64,000 bases of DNA from CAYGLF01 sp964350945 (GTDB lineage Bacteria > Chlamydiota > Chlamydiia > Chlamydiales > JAAZZY01), in NCBI GenBank assembly GCA_964350945.1, contig CAYGLF010000001.1, forward strand, positions 248,001-312,000, in the 5' to 3' direction. How positions within the stretch are numbered: position 1 is the stretch's first letter; each line of letters opens with the position of its first letter. Below the pieces are notes generated by a model. It worked only from the letters and a program-made list of their open reading frames with translations, ran no database searches and was not told the DNA's origin. Of the stretch, positions 44,819-54,800 are shown piece after piece. Position numbers and translations under genes: made by a program.

Positions 44819-45961
44819 ATGGCCTTTGACAAAACCCATCCTTTTTTGGCAACAATTACAGATCGTAGAGTCTTAAATAAGCCCGGTTCACAAAAGTGTA
44901 CGGTTCATCTTTCTTTGGATATTAGTGGGTCGCACTTTCAGTATAAAGTTGGAGACTCAATAGCCGTCCTTGCTCAAAACAGCCCTCTACTCGTTGGGGA
45001 AATTTTGCAAGCGTTTGGGTTCGACGGGACAGAGTCTATTTGCGCTCCTCGCACAGAGGAAGTAATGCCCCTTGAATCATTTTTAACAACTAAAGCAAAC
45101 TTATCTAAAGTCACTAAAAAATGGGTAGATTGTGCTTTGTTTTTTGCCCAAGACCTCAAAGACAAAGAAATCTTAGAAAGGCTCCTGCTTGTTGAAAACA
45201 AAGACTTGCTCAAACAATTTTGCGCAGAGCGCGAACTGTGGGATTTTTTTAAGGAGATTCCCAGCATTAAAATGGAACCTCAGCAGTTAGCGAACCACTT
45301 TGCACCATTGCTGCCTCGTTTCTACTCCATTGCTTCCTCGCAAAAGGCCACTCCAAATCAAATTGACCTACTCATCGCTCACATTAACTACAAAACTAAC
45401 GAACACCTTCGCCATGGAGTCGCTTCTCACTACCTTTGTGAAATGGCTCAGATGCATACGCCATCAGTCCCCATCTATCTTCACCCCTCTAAAGAGTTTA
45501 CCCTCCCTAGTGACCCTTCGCTCCCTTTGATTATGATTGGTCCTGGCACGGGCATTGCCCCTTATCGAGGATTTATGCAAGAGCGTCTTTTAGAAAAGGA
45601 TCCAGGAGATCACTGGCTCTTTTTTGGAAGTTGGAACAAGGAAAATGACTTTTACTATCGTGATTATCTCACAGATTTAGAGGAGAAGGGCCTTTTAAAG
45701 CTTTCTCTTGCTTTTTCAAGAGATCAACCACAAAAGATCTACGTCCAACATAAAATGTTGCAAGAAGCCCCTTTATTTTGGAAAAAAATTCAAGAAGGTG
45801 CCATCGTATACGTTTGTGGAGACGCGAGCTACATGGCTAAAGACGTAGACAAAGCACTTCATCAAATTATTGAAGAGCAAGGTGAGATGACTGTTGAAGA
45901 AGCTAAAGAGTTTGTTAAGCAACTAAGACTTGAAAAGCGTTATCTAAGAGATGTTTATTAG
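44819..45961 (+). CDS. cysJ: CysJ-like flavoprotein reductase lacking the flavodoxin domain
   Basis: 380 aa FAD/NADPH reductase of the CPR/sulfite-reductase flavoprotein family. FAD-binding: LPRFYSIASS and HGVASHYLCEMA. NADP-binding: LIMIGPGTGIAPYRGFMQER, HWLFFGSWNKENDFYYRDYL, VYVCGDASYMAKDVDKAL and the C-terminal LRLEKRYLRDVY. The N-terminal FMN (flavodoxin) domain of full CysJ is missing. As I recall this matches the short chlamydial CysJ (CT435). Starts at the base after the gltX stop. Electron acceptor unknown. Confidence 0.85.
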   Translation: MAFDKTHPFLATITDRRVLNKPGSQKCTVHLSLDISGSHFQYKVGDSIAVLAQNSPLLVGEILQAFGFDGTESICAPRTEEVMPLESFLTTKANLSKVTKKWVDCALFFAQDLKDKEILERLLLVENKDLLKQFCAERELWDFFKEIPSIKMEPQQLANHFAPLLPRFYSIASSQKATPNQIDLLIAHINYKTNEHLRHGVASHYLCEMAQMHTPSVPIYLHPSKEFTLPSDPSLPLIMIGPGTGIAPYRGFMQERLLEKDPGDHWLFFGSWNKENDFYYRDYLTDLEEKGLLKLSLAFSRDQPQKIYVQHKMLQEAPLFWKKIQEGAIVYVCGDASYMAKDVDKALHQIIEEQGEMTVEEAKEFVKQLRLEKRYLRDVY

Positions 45962-46003
45962 CTACAGTTTTCAGCTGTTTACTCAAAACCAAGCCCCATT
46001 TTT

Positions 46004-46765
46004 TTAGTGCCCCCGATGGATCAAAGTCGATGCTGACTGAGCCGTTGCTGTGATAAAAACTTCTCTGATATCAACATGTGGTGGTCGGCTGATACAAAAA
46101 TAGATTGCCTCGGCAATATCTTGGGCTTTGAGCGGCTGTGTATTTTCATATACTTTGCCAGCTTTGCTTTGATCTTGTTTGAAACGAACGAGAGAAAATT
46201 CGGTTTCGGCAAATCCTGGATTTACTTCACTGATGCGAAGAGAACTGCCATGCCAATCTTTTTTCATTCCTTCTGTTAAAGCACGAACCGCGTGTTTAGT
46301 CGCACAATACACAGATCCATTAGCATAGACTTCTCTTCCTGATATGGAGCCAATGTTAATAATATGACCCGCATCACGCTTGAGCATGTGCCCTGCAACC
46401 GCTCGAGTGACATACAACAAGCCCTTAATATTGACGTCAATCATGGTTTCCCAGTCATCGACATTTCCTTGGTCTAGCCCCTCCAGACCGAGAGCCAAAC
46501 CCGCATTGTTAACCAATACATCAATCGCTTGCCATTCTTTCGGAAGGTTTTCTATTTTATCTTTCACCTCTTGTCTTTGAGAGACATCTAAGGTAAACGC
46601 ATAGACCTCTGTTTGAAACCTTGTTTGAATTTCTTCACGAAGTTTTTCAAGCCGATCTTTTCTTCGAGCGCAGATTATGACGCGATGACCGTGAGAGGCA
46701 CACTCTAGTGCACTTGCCCACCCTATCCCACTAGAAGCTCCTGTAATTAAAATGGTTTTAACCAC
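46004..46765 (-). CDS. Short-chain dehydrogenase/reductase (YdfG/YdaD-like)
   Basis: 253 aa from GTG 46765 (VKTILITGASSGIGWASALE). That GTG is one base past the ispF stop and has AGGAGG 8 bases upstream, so it beats the longer frame that starts inside ispF. Classical SDR: TGASSGIG cofactor motif, NNAGLALG, catalytic Ser in INIGSISGREVYANGSVYCA with Tyr and TKH Lys, NPGFAETEFSLVRF. Resembles serine/3-hydroxyacid dehydrogenases (YdfG). Co-transcribed with ispF. Substrate not determinable. Confidence 0.9.
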   Translation of the reverse strand: MVKTILITGASSGIGWASALECASHGHRVIICARRKDRLEKLREEIQTRFQTEVYAFTLDVSQRQEVKDKIENLPKEWQAIDVLVNNAGLALGLEGLDQGNVDDWETMIDVNIKGLLYVTRAVAGHMLKRDAGHIINIGSISGREVYANGSVYCATKHAVRALTEGMKKDWHGSSLRISEVNPGFAETEFSLVRFKQDQSKAGKVYENTQPLKAQDIAEAIYFCISRPPHVDIREVFITATAQSASTLIHRGH

Positions 46766-46766
46766 C

Positions 46767-47261
46767 TTAGGCCTCCTCTTTGTAAACAGTGACAATAGAC
46801 TGACAAAAAACACCATCTCCGCACCCATAATCAGAAAGTCCTTCCCCGGAAGTTGCCGTCACCCCAACATCAGTCAATTCAATCTCTAGTAGAGTCGCAA
46901 TATTTTGTCGCATTTGCACCAGGTGATTTTTAAAAAGAGGGCGTTTACCCTCCAAAGAAAGAGCTACATGGGAAATCTTATAATCAATTTTATGCAGTGT
47001 TTTGAGGGCTTCTTTTAGATAGACTTCGCTATTTGTAATTCCATCTTTTAAACACAAATCATCAGCAATCCCACCGAGCACTAAGACCCCTGTTAGAGAA
47101 GAAATAGCATTACAAACAGCATGGTAGGCGACATCTCCATCTGAGTTGGCCTTAAATCCAGGCACTTCTTCAAAATAGACCCCGCCAACGACACATCTTT
47201 TTGAAGAATCTTTTCTTTCAAAGCGATGCGAATCTTGTCCAAATCCTGTTTTAACAATCAT
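46767..47261 (-). CDS. ispF: 2-C-methyl-D-erythritol 2,4-cyclodiphosphate synthase IspF
   Basis: Fifth step of the MEP pathway. 164 aa from the ATG at 47261 (MIVKTGFGQDSHRFE), chosen over an ATG 15 bases upstream because GGTGAG lies 8 bases before it. Metal ligands DSH and the His of YHAVCNAI are kept. The usual GHSDADV reads ANSDGDV, and ALGDIGxHFPDTD is changed to LGGIADDLCLKDG, so it is a divergent family member. The C-terminal ATSGEGLSDYGCGDGVFCQS retains the substrate Thr/Glu region. Followed at once by the SDR gene. Confidence 0.85.
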   Translation of the reverse strand: MIVKTGFGQDSHRFERKDSSKRCVVGGVYFEEVPGFKANSDGDVAYHAVCNAISSLTGVLVLGGIADDLCLKDGITNSEVYLKEALKTLHKIDYKISHVALSLEGKRPLFKNHLVQMRQNIATLLEIELTDVGVTATSGEGLSDYGCGDGVFCQSIVTVYKEEA

Positions 47262-47392
47262 ATGTCTACTCACCATTTTTTTTCCTATTTATAGCACGTC
47301 ATTTTTTTGAAAACCAGAATAAATCCTTTAAAAGGGTTGAAAAAAACAACCAAATAAACGATCTTCTATCGAAATTTAGCCAAGAGGAATAA

Positions 47393-48745
47393 ATGTCATT
47401 TTTAGAAATTGAAGGAGGAGCGCCTCTTAAAGGAACGGTTCAAGCACAAGGTGCTAAAAACGCAACGACTAAACTCTTGGTGGCATCTTTAGTTTCTGAC
47501 CAACCATGTATACTAAATAATGTTCCAAATATTGGAGATGTGGAAATAACTTTAGATTTATGTCGCGAACTGGGAAGCCAGGTTTTGTGGGATAAAGAAA
47601 AAAACCGTATTGAAATTGTCACCAAGCATCTTAAGACCTCGTATATTCCTCAGAGATTTTCAGGTGCCAATCGCATTCCTATCTTGCTTATTGGAGCTCT
47701 CCTTGGGAGAACGGACGAAGACATTATTGTCCCTACAGCCGGTGGAGATCGCATTGGACAACGACCGATTAATTTCCACATCAACGCACTAGAGACGTTG
47801 GGGGCACGCATTGAAGCGCGTATTATGAAAAAAGAAGGTGCTTACTTTGCACAAGCCCATCAGGGCCTTCAAGGAGGACTGGTCCACTTAGATTACCCTT
47901 CAGTAGGTGCCACAGAAAATGCCATTTTAGCAGCTATTCGCGCAGAGGGGAACACTACGATTCGCAATGCAGCTATTGAACCAGAAATTTTTCAATTGAT
48001 TCTCTTTCTTCAGAAGATGGGAGCCATTATCTCCTTTGATGCCCACAGAACTATTTATATCCAAGGGGTTAAAAAGTTCTACCCCGTAGAGCATACCATA
48101 ATGACTGACCGCATTGAAGCGGCCTCCTATGCAATTGCTGCAATTAGCACCAAAGGGCGCATTTTTGTTGAAGGAGCAGAACACGCTCCGATGATTACTT
48201 TTTTAAATCGCATTCGTGAACTGGGCGGTGGCTTTGAAGTGAAATCCAACGGCATTGACTTTTTCTATAAAGGAGAGCTTAGCGGTGGGATGCACTTAGA
48301 GACAGATGTTCACCCTGGATTTATGACGGATTGGCAACAGCCTTTTGCAGTTCTTTTGACACAAACAAAAGGGGCTTCTGTCATTCACGAAACAGTCTAT
48401 GAAAATCGATTTGGCTACATCGACATGCTCCGCAAAATGGGGGCTGATATTGAGCTTTTCAGACAATGTCTTGGCGGCAAGACCTGTCGTTTTGCAACTC
48501 GTAACTACCTCCATAGTGCGGTAATTAAAGGGCAAACACCTTTGAGTGGAAAACAAATTGAAATCCCTGATCTCAGAGCGGGATTTGCTTATGTACTAGC
48601 AGGACTCTTAGCAAAGGGCACGACAGAAATTAAAGGAGTGGAGATGCTAGAGCGAGGCTACTCATCACTGGTTGAAAAGCTCACCTCACTAGGTGCTAAA
48701 ATCAAAAAAAAATCACCAACAAAAAAAGCATTAGCCTCTGTCTAG
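47393..48745 (+). CDS. murA: UDP-N-acetylglucosamine 1-carboxyvinyltransferase MurA
   Basis: First committed step of peptidoglycan synthesis. 450 aa. N-terminal GAPLKGTVQAQGAKNATTKL (substrate Lys/Asn). The catalytic loop reads PTAGGDRIGQRPINFHI, so the usual Cys is Asp119. This Cys-to-Asp change is known from Chlamydia and mycobacteria and gives fosfomycin resistance because the drug alkylates the Cys. Other motifs: PSVGATENAILAAI, TMTDRIEAASYAIA-type segment and PDLRAGFAYVLAGL. AGAGGAATAA precedes the ATG. Stop overlaps convergent ispG by 4 bases. Confidence 0.95.
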   Translation: MSFLEIEGGAPLKGTVQAQGAKNATTKLLVASLVSDQPCILNNVPNIGDVEITLDLCRELGSQVLWDKEKNRIEIVTKHLKTSYIPQRFSGANRIPILLIGALLGRTDEDIIVPTAGGDRIGQRPINFHINALETLGARIEARIMKKEGAYFAQAHQGLQGGLVHLDYPSVGATENAILAAIRAEGNTTIRNAAIEPEIFQLILFLQKMGAIISFDAHRTIYIQGVKKFYPVEHTIMTDRIEAASYAIAAISTKGRIFVEGAEHAPMITFLNRIRELGGGFEVKSNGIDFFYKGELSGGMHLETDVHPGFMTDWQQPFAVLLTQTKGASVIHETVYENRFGYIDMLRKMGADIELFRQCLGGKTCRFATRNYLHSAVIKGQTPLSGKQIEIPDLRAGFAYVLAGLLAKGTTEIKGVEMLERGYSSLVEKLTSLGAKIKKKSPTKKALASV

Positions 48746-50613
48746 TTCAAAACAACATCTAGTTTTTTAGGTTCAACCCATCGATCGTGCTTTTTAAGAA
48801 GATCTACCAAGCTTTCAACAGCATCTTTGTAGTCTATGTCTTTTTCCACACGCTCTTTACCCACATACAAATCAATCAAGCCTGGCTTAGAACCCACGTA
48901 ACCAAAATCGGCGTCCGCCATCTCTCCGGGGCCATTGACAATACAACCCATAACTGCAATTTTCACACCAGGTAAATGAGCCGTTCTCTCTTGAATTTTC
49001 TGCGTAACCGTTTGTAAATCAAATAGGGTTCTTCCACAGCTAGGGCACGATATAAACTCTGTTTTAGAGGAGCGCAAACGAGCGGCCTGAAGTAAATTGA
49101 ACGAAAGATTTTTGCGCGCTAAAAGGGTGGGGGTTGAAGCGTTGATCAAGAGGCCATTTGCAAGCCCATCACAGAGGAGAGAGCCAAATTCAGCGCCAGC
49201 ATGGATCTGTAGATCTTCTGGTTGCAGTGCGTACTCCCCTTTTAACATCACTGGAGTTTGAATTTTTTGCTGTTGTAAAAACTCAACAACTTCCCTCGCA
49301 AAATGAACTTTATTTTCATCTAAAGTCAAAATTAACAAATTGCTGTTTGTTAGAGCACGGGTTTTCCAATGAGAATCATGAGCCGCAATTTCTGTAAATG
49401 AGTGGGTGTTTAAAAAAGGCTGACTGGCAGATAAAATAGCGAGACCAGACTCTTTGAGGGTTCTTATTTTTGCCACTGCAACTTGGCTTTCAACCACTTT
49501 CTCTATCCAAACACCATCCACCGTTGTATGAGTTAGCTTCAGCTCTCCTTCATTGATCTCAAAGCCCAAATCATTTTCAAAAGAATCGGCAAGAATCTCC
49601 TCTTCACTCACGCTGACAAAAACGCCTCCATCTGGATGCAATGGGTTGTTCTCTATTGCCTCCGTCCTCTTTTGATAGATGAAAGGATTACGATTTTTTT
49701 CTACGAACGGCAATCGAGAGGGCTTCTGTAGGTATTGATTTGCTAAGGCTATCAAGCGCTTAGCTGGATCTATTTCAAACCAAGGGTCCTCTGTTAGAGA
49801 AATGCGAATCGTATCTCCAATTCCATCTAATAAAAGTGAGCCTATCCCAACAGCTGATTTGATACGTCCATCTTCACCACTTCCAGCTTCAGTGACTCCA
49901 AGATGCAGAGGATAATCCCAACCCATTTCCATCATTCGGGCCACAAGCAGGCGGTAAGCTTGAATCATCACGTGGGTGTTGGAGGCTTTCATTGAATAAA
50001 TAATTTGATGAAAATCCAACTTACGACAAACCTCCGTAAATTCAATGGCAGATTCAACCATTCCTTTAGGTGAATCTCCATAACGATTCATCACACGATC
50101 CGATAAAGACCCATGATTCGTTCCGATACGAATTGCCACCCCTCTTTTTTTACACTTTTCAACAAGTGGAGTAAATTTGTCTTCAAGTCGATTCAATTCA
50201 CTTTGATAACTTTGGTCTGAATATTCCAACACTTTAAAAGAAGCGCGCTTATCAATATAGTTCCCCGGATTAATACGGACTTTATCGACAAAATCAGCTA
50301 CCGTAATAGCCGCTTTTGGAAAGAAATGAATATCGGCAACCAGTGGAATTGAATAACCTTTTTGAATTAATGTAGACTTGATCTTTTCACAACTAAAAGC
50401 CTCTTTCATCCCCTGAACAGTCACACGAGCTATTTCACACCCAGAGTCCGCAAGCCTCATAATCTGTTCAACTGTTTTCTCAACATCCCGTGTATCGCTC
50501 GTCGTCATAGATTGAATTCGAATAGGGTGACAAGCTCCTACACCCACATTTCCAATAAGAACCTCTCTAGAATTAAACCTTTTAGTTTTAAATGTGTACG
50601 GGCAATATTTCAT
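48742..50613 (-). CDS. ispG: 4-hydroxy-3-methylbut-2-en-1-yl diphosphate synthase IspG (long form)
   Basis: 4Fe-4S enzyme converting MEcPP to HMBPP. 623 aa, about 250 longer than the E. coli protein because of a central insert (about 290-500), the plant/chlamydial type. N-terminal TIM barrel: VLIGNVGVGACHPIRIQSMT, LVADIHFFPKAAI, VRINPGNYID. C-terminal cluster domain: FISCPSCGRTLFDLQ and MGCIVNGPGEMADADFGYVG, three Cys plus Glu. Upstream of it, 50614-50712 is a short AT-rich gap. Confidence 0.95.
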   Translation of the reverse strand: MKYCPYTFKTKRFNSREVLIGNVGVGACHPIRIQSMTTSDTRDVEKTVEQIMRLADSGCEIARVTVQGMKEAFSCEKIKSTLIQKGYSIPLVADIHFFPKAAITVADFVDKVRINPGNYIDKRASFKVLEYSDQSYQSELNRLEDKFTPLVEKCKKRGVAIRIGTNHGSLSDRVMNRYGDSPKGMVESAIEFTEVCRKLDFHQIIYSMKASNTHVMIQAYRLLVARMMEMGWDYPLHLGVTEAGSGEDGRIKSAVGIGSLLLDGIGDTIRISLTEDPWFEIDPAKRLIALANQYLQKPSRLPFVEKNRNPFIYQKRTEAIENNPLHPDGGVFVSVSEEEILADSFENDLGFEINEGELKLTHTTVDGVWIEKVVESQVAVAKIRTLKESGLAILSASQPFLNTHSFTEIAAHDSHWKTRALTNSNLLILTLDENKVHFAREVVEFLQQQKIQTPVMLKGEYALQPEDLQIHAGAEFGSLLCDGLANGLLINASTPTLLARKNLSFNLLQAARLRSSKTEFISCPSCGRTLFDLQTVTQKIQERTAHLPGVKIAVMGCIVNGPGEMADADFGYVGSKPGLIDLYVGKERVEKDIDYKDAVESLVDLLKKHDRWVEPKKLDVVLN

Positions 50614-50712
50614 TTCCTACTCCTAAAAAAAGCATTTTAACATCCAGTATTATTTAGAGCCCCCTTTATTTAAAGAGCTACACTGAAAATGAACTAAATT
50701 ACTTATAATAAA

Positions 50713-50919
50713 TTACTTAATGAAATAGTTTTTATAGTTTAACAGCTTGCACAGAGGGCATGAGGTAACTTTCAAATCAATATCATATAAATAGACGTAT
50801 TGGCAATATTCACAGATAAACAACTTCAGCGGCTCTATTTTCAAATAGCCTTTCTTTTTAAAGTAAACATAAAGGCTGAGTGTAAAGACGGCCAGCAGCA
50901 TGATTCCTAGATAAACCAA
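50713..50919 (-). CDS. Small membrane-anchored zinc-ribbon-like protein
   Basis: Up to 68 aa. An N-terminal hydrophobic helix (IMLLAVFTLSLYVYF) is followed by KKKG and a ribbon with two Cys pairs: CEYC and CPLC, 18 residues apart, suggesting one zinc. The listed start is TTG at 50919; ATG at 50901 with AGGA very close by is equally possible (62 aa). Downstream in direction of the TPR - TolQ row. Unknown function; Cys spacing makes a real gene likely. Confidence 0.5.
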   Translation of the reverse strand: MVYLGIMLLAVFTLSLYVYFKKKGYLKIEPLKLFICEYCQYVYLYDIDLKVTSCPLCKLLNYKNYFIK

Positions 50920-51021
50920 AGAATCTAACGATTTTGAAGAACCTCAGAGGCCTGAAAGGTAACCGGTGAAATAAACCTCGTCTTGTTCAAAAGAGGAGCT
51001 CTAGATCAACTGAAAAGCCCT

Positions 51022-51246
51022 CTAAGACATCAAAGTCGCCTTATCTTGTGACATTACCCTCTCACCTTGCAAACCAGCTGGTTTCTGCGAGCCAACCTGT
51101 AATGGGTCTGTAGGAGCCAAAGTATCCAAAAGATAATTGAGCATAAAACCATTGCTATCAACATACAAAGAACTTTGGGCTGCATTGAAAATAGAAGTTA
51201 AGTCAATTAAGGGAAAAGAAGCGTTTAAGTTGATCTTAAAATTCAT
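51022..51246 (-). CDS. Small unknown protein overlapping tolQ
   Basis: 74 aa beginning MNFKINLNASFPLIDLTSIF and ending QGERVMSQDKATLMS. No membrane helix and no recognised family. The ATG lies inside the last codons of the TolQ/ExbB gene (11-base overlap), where ExbD/TolR would normally start. PLIDLTS faintly recalls the ExbD 'PLIDVLL' start, but the hydrophobic helix is missing, so it is not a normal ExbD. Real but unexplained, or an unused frame. Confidence 0.45.
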   Translation of the reverse strand: MNFKINLNASFPLIDLTSIFNAAQSSLYVDSNGFMLNYLLDTLAPTDPLQVGSQKPAGLQGERVMSQDKATLMS

Positions 51247-51886
51247 AGCCTTTTTTATTGAGCAGTAAAAGATCTACTATTTCTGAAGAAGTGGCCTGCA
51301 TCTCGAGCCCAAGGCTTTCTATCCGGCTAGCAATGTAGTTGTAGCCTACAATAGTAGGAATAGCAACAACAAGACCTGCCGCCGTTGTCACTAATGCATA
51401 CCCCATCGCTTCTCCAATTCGAGTTGTTGAGATATCTACTAGCCCTGTCTGGCGCATTTCAGAAAATGCCTGGATAAAACCAAGCACGGTCCCCAGCAAG
51501 CCAATTAAGGGAGTTATGTGAGCAATAACTGAAAGAACTTTCGTATTTTTTTCTAAGCGAGAGATCTCGGCCAATCCACTGACCTCCATAGCTCCCTCTA
51601 TTTGATCTTTAGTTCGATCATGTCGCAAAAGACCGGACTTGACAATTTTAGAAATTGTCCCAGAGCAATCCTCGCACACACGAATGGCTTCTACAATATT
51701 CCCCTCTTTGATAAACCGATGCAACCCAAGTACAAACCGATTGGTGTTTATCTTAGCTTTATGCAAATAAAAACAGCGTTCCATAAACACGCATACGCTT
51801 ACTACAAAACATCCACCAATGATGTAGAGGATAAAGTTTCCCTGAGAAAAACTTTTAAATAAATCTAGAAATGAAAGACTTGTCAT
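51236..51886 (-). CDS. TolQ/ExbB/MotA-family proton-channel protein
   Basis: 216 aa inner-membrane protein with three helices (about 20-38, 120-145, 165-190). Family text: VLSVIAHITPLIGLLGTVLG then FIQAF, and IGEAMGYALVTTAAGLVVAI. It normally works with ExbD/TolR to transmit proton-motive force to the envelope. No partner of normal form follows here. ATG overlaps the stop of the TPR gene by 4 bases (ATGA), so both are made together. Whether it is ExbB or TolQ cannot be decided. Confidence 0.85.
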   Translation of the reverse strand: MTSLSFLDLFKSFSQGNFILYIIGGCFVVSVCVFMERCFYLHKAKINTNRFVLGLHRFIKEGNIVEAIRVCEDCSGTISKIVKSGLLRHDRTKDQIEGAMEVSGLAEISRLEKNTKVLSVIAHITPLIGLLGTVLGFIQAFSEMRQTGLVDISTTRIGEAMGYALVTTAAGLVVAIPTIVGYNYIASRIESLGLEMQATSSEIVDLLLLNKKGYEF

Positions 51887-54800
51887 TCGTTGAACCCATA
51901 TTCTTTAAAGAGCTTTTCTTGAGACATTTTACCCCACTCTCCCCCTTTTTTTGAGGCCACATTTAATTGCTTTTGAGCCAGTTCCCTTTTGCCCTGCAGT
52001 TCATAAATCTCGGCTCTTAAAAACATGGCTTTGACCCGAAGATTTGAAATAACTCCCTCGTTTATCACTTTTGATAACGTTAGCATTGCCATGTCATATT
52101 GCTCTAAAAAACGATAACATAAACTTTGCTGTATACCCAGATCTATTTTTTGATCTGCGTTAAGTAGTTGGGCGCTAATACTTCTTTCAGCACAAAAAAA
52201 GTACTCTAGGGCATCTTGGTATTCTTTTTTGGCCATCGCAATCATGGCAAGCTCATACCAAGCACGGGAAAGATAGTGCCCTTGCTCCATTTTAAATGCT
52301 GCATATTGCTCTATCAATTGACCAAAAGCATTTTCAGCTTCTTCTATTTGACCATTTTTTGCATAACACAAAGCGCGGCCAAAGGAAGCTTCTTCATAAA
52401 TTTTTGAGATCCTATCTTCTTTTAGCAAAAAACGTGTTCTTACATTTTCTGTATCTGCAAAGTCTCCATAGACTTCGTTAAAAAACTCTAACGATTTTGC
52501 TAGATGAATATGTCGTTTTGCCCCTTGACTTTGATCAGCTTTCTCAAGGTAAACCTGAGCTTGCTCTAAAGTAGATCGATAGTAAACCGATATGAAATAG
52601 TGATAATTTCCAGCGGGGATTTGACCTGCTGCCCAACAGCTTAAAAACCTCTCTTTGGCTTGTTGAAAAAAAGTTATTGCCAAATTAAGATCTTTCTTGA
52701 GTAAAATGCTGCCGCCCAGTTTTTTATGTTCTGACTTATAGTTTAGCCCCAGCAAGTAAGATGCGGTGATTACATAGGGACTCTGGCCAAACTCAAGCTC
52801 CATCCCCTTAAGATGTTCTAGTGCATCTAAACTCCCATCTAAATACTGGGCAAACGAGTAATAGAGGAAATAAGCCTCTGCAGCGAGGGGACAATCGGGG
52901 TAATCTTTGAAAACTTTTCTTCGCATTTCTTTAACAACACGAGGATCCCCTCCTTCCATCTCAATGCATTGGGCAACCCAAAACAAACTATCCCCTTTCA
53001 ACGGTGATTGGGGATGGTTCTCTATAAGATCTTGCAAGATCAGTTTAGATCGTGCAAACTGTTGGCTCTTAAAATAAAATCGAGCTCTTAAAAATTGGGA
53101 ACGTTCCTCATCAGGGCAATCCAAAATATCAAGGGCCTGAATCCCTTTTTCAAAGTAGGTCATGTCACCGTTTTGCATTAATCTTAAACAAACTTCAGCT
53201 CTTAAATAATTCAGTTCTTTAAAGCTCTCTTTAGTAGCCTTGGAGCTGATTATCTCTAGATCTTGCTCCACTTGAACTAAAATCTGAGGGTCTGAAAAGT
53301 TTAAACTTGCCTGAACCATTTTTTGGGCAGCTAAAAGGGTAAAAGATGGAAAGCTCTTTTCCAAAAGAGCCATCCCCTTCTTTAAAGATGCAACAGCTTT
53401 TTGGAGGGTTTCAAGAGAGGGATCTAAAGTACAAAGATTGCAGTAGAAAACCCCTTGAAAATAATGAGCCTTGCCGTAATTAAGAGCTTCTTTGAATAAT
53501 TCAGAGGTCAGATGCTCATAGATGGCCTCTCGCCTCTGATTATCTTGTGTTACATCTGCTAAAATAAAACCCGCTTCAAGTTGGGTTTCTATTTTTTCGA
53601 AGGTATGGCTATTAAAAAGCTCAATCATTTTAGCCACAAGGCCCGTTTCACTAAGGTAGTATGATCGCATGAGATACGTTCTTGCAAGGGCAAGGACTCC
53701 TCGGTCAGTGGACTCGTGCTCTAGTAACTCCTGAAAATAACCTTCTGCTTGCAATAAGAAATCTTTTTTAGATATATCTTGAGATAAAGCATCTTCTCCC
53801 AACTTGAGATAAGAAAACCCTAAATGATAAAGCGCATCACGATACCAGTCTGCCTGTTTTATTTTTGGGTGTTCCAAAGACTCTTTAAAATCTACAGCAG
53901 CTAATTCATACTCCTTGCGTTGATAAAGAGCCTCAGCACGGAGGTAAGCCCATTCAAATTTTAAATGTGAAGTTCTTTCAAAATTAAACTGGCTACGGTT
54001 TAAAATACTCTCAACTTGAGTATATGCTTTTTCTTTTAGATAGATTCTTGCGAGGCAAATCCTTGAATGGGATTGACATTCAGAACTTTGCTGATTATCG
54101 ATCAACTTTAAAAAAAACTTCTTAGCTTCTTCTAAATGGCCTAGCTGAGTGTGGATGCGTCCAGCTTCAAATAAAACCAAATCCTGCTGCTGGTTGGAAA
54201 ATTTGGAGACCATATATTCATCACACAAGTTCAACGCCTCTTCATATTGGCCTAGATTTTTGCAGCAAACAATCAGCTGAAGAAAGCTATCTGACTCAAA
54301 AATAGCAGGATAGATATTCTTTGCCTGTAACAGAAGCTCTTTGGCCCGTTGGAAATTCTCTTGTTGAAATTGACAATAAGCCAGCCTTATACGGACTTGA
54401 AAAGGCAGACGAACATTGTGGTTTTGTTTATAAACCCCTTTATTTAAAGACTCTAATATTTCTTGATATAGATTTGAACTTTCTTGGTACAAAGCCCCTT
54501 CAAAACAGCGATCAGCCTGAAGGATCAGTTCTTCATATTGGCTGTTTAGTTGAGAATTCAGTTTCAAATAAAAGCGCTGGTCTTTGAGTTCCCATTGATC
54601 TAAAGGCATTTTCTCCAACAAACGGTTTGAAAAAAGCATCGCCTCTTGAAGCTCTCCTTTTTGTTCAAAAACATAAGCCTTCAAAATCTCATTGTGATAT
54701 TCAATATAAGAAGTCATTCCCTCTGGAAATAATTTAGAAAGAGTCCTAAGAGCCTCATCGAGCAGTTTTAAATGTAATTGAGAGGCGGCCAATGAGATCA

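Noticed and set aside
46766..46828. Longer SDR N-terminus running into ispF
   Set aside because: GTG 46765 has AGGAGG at perfect distance and matches the SDR family start.
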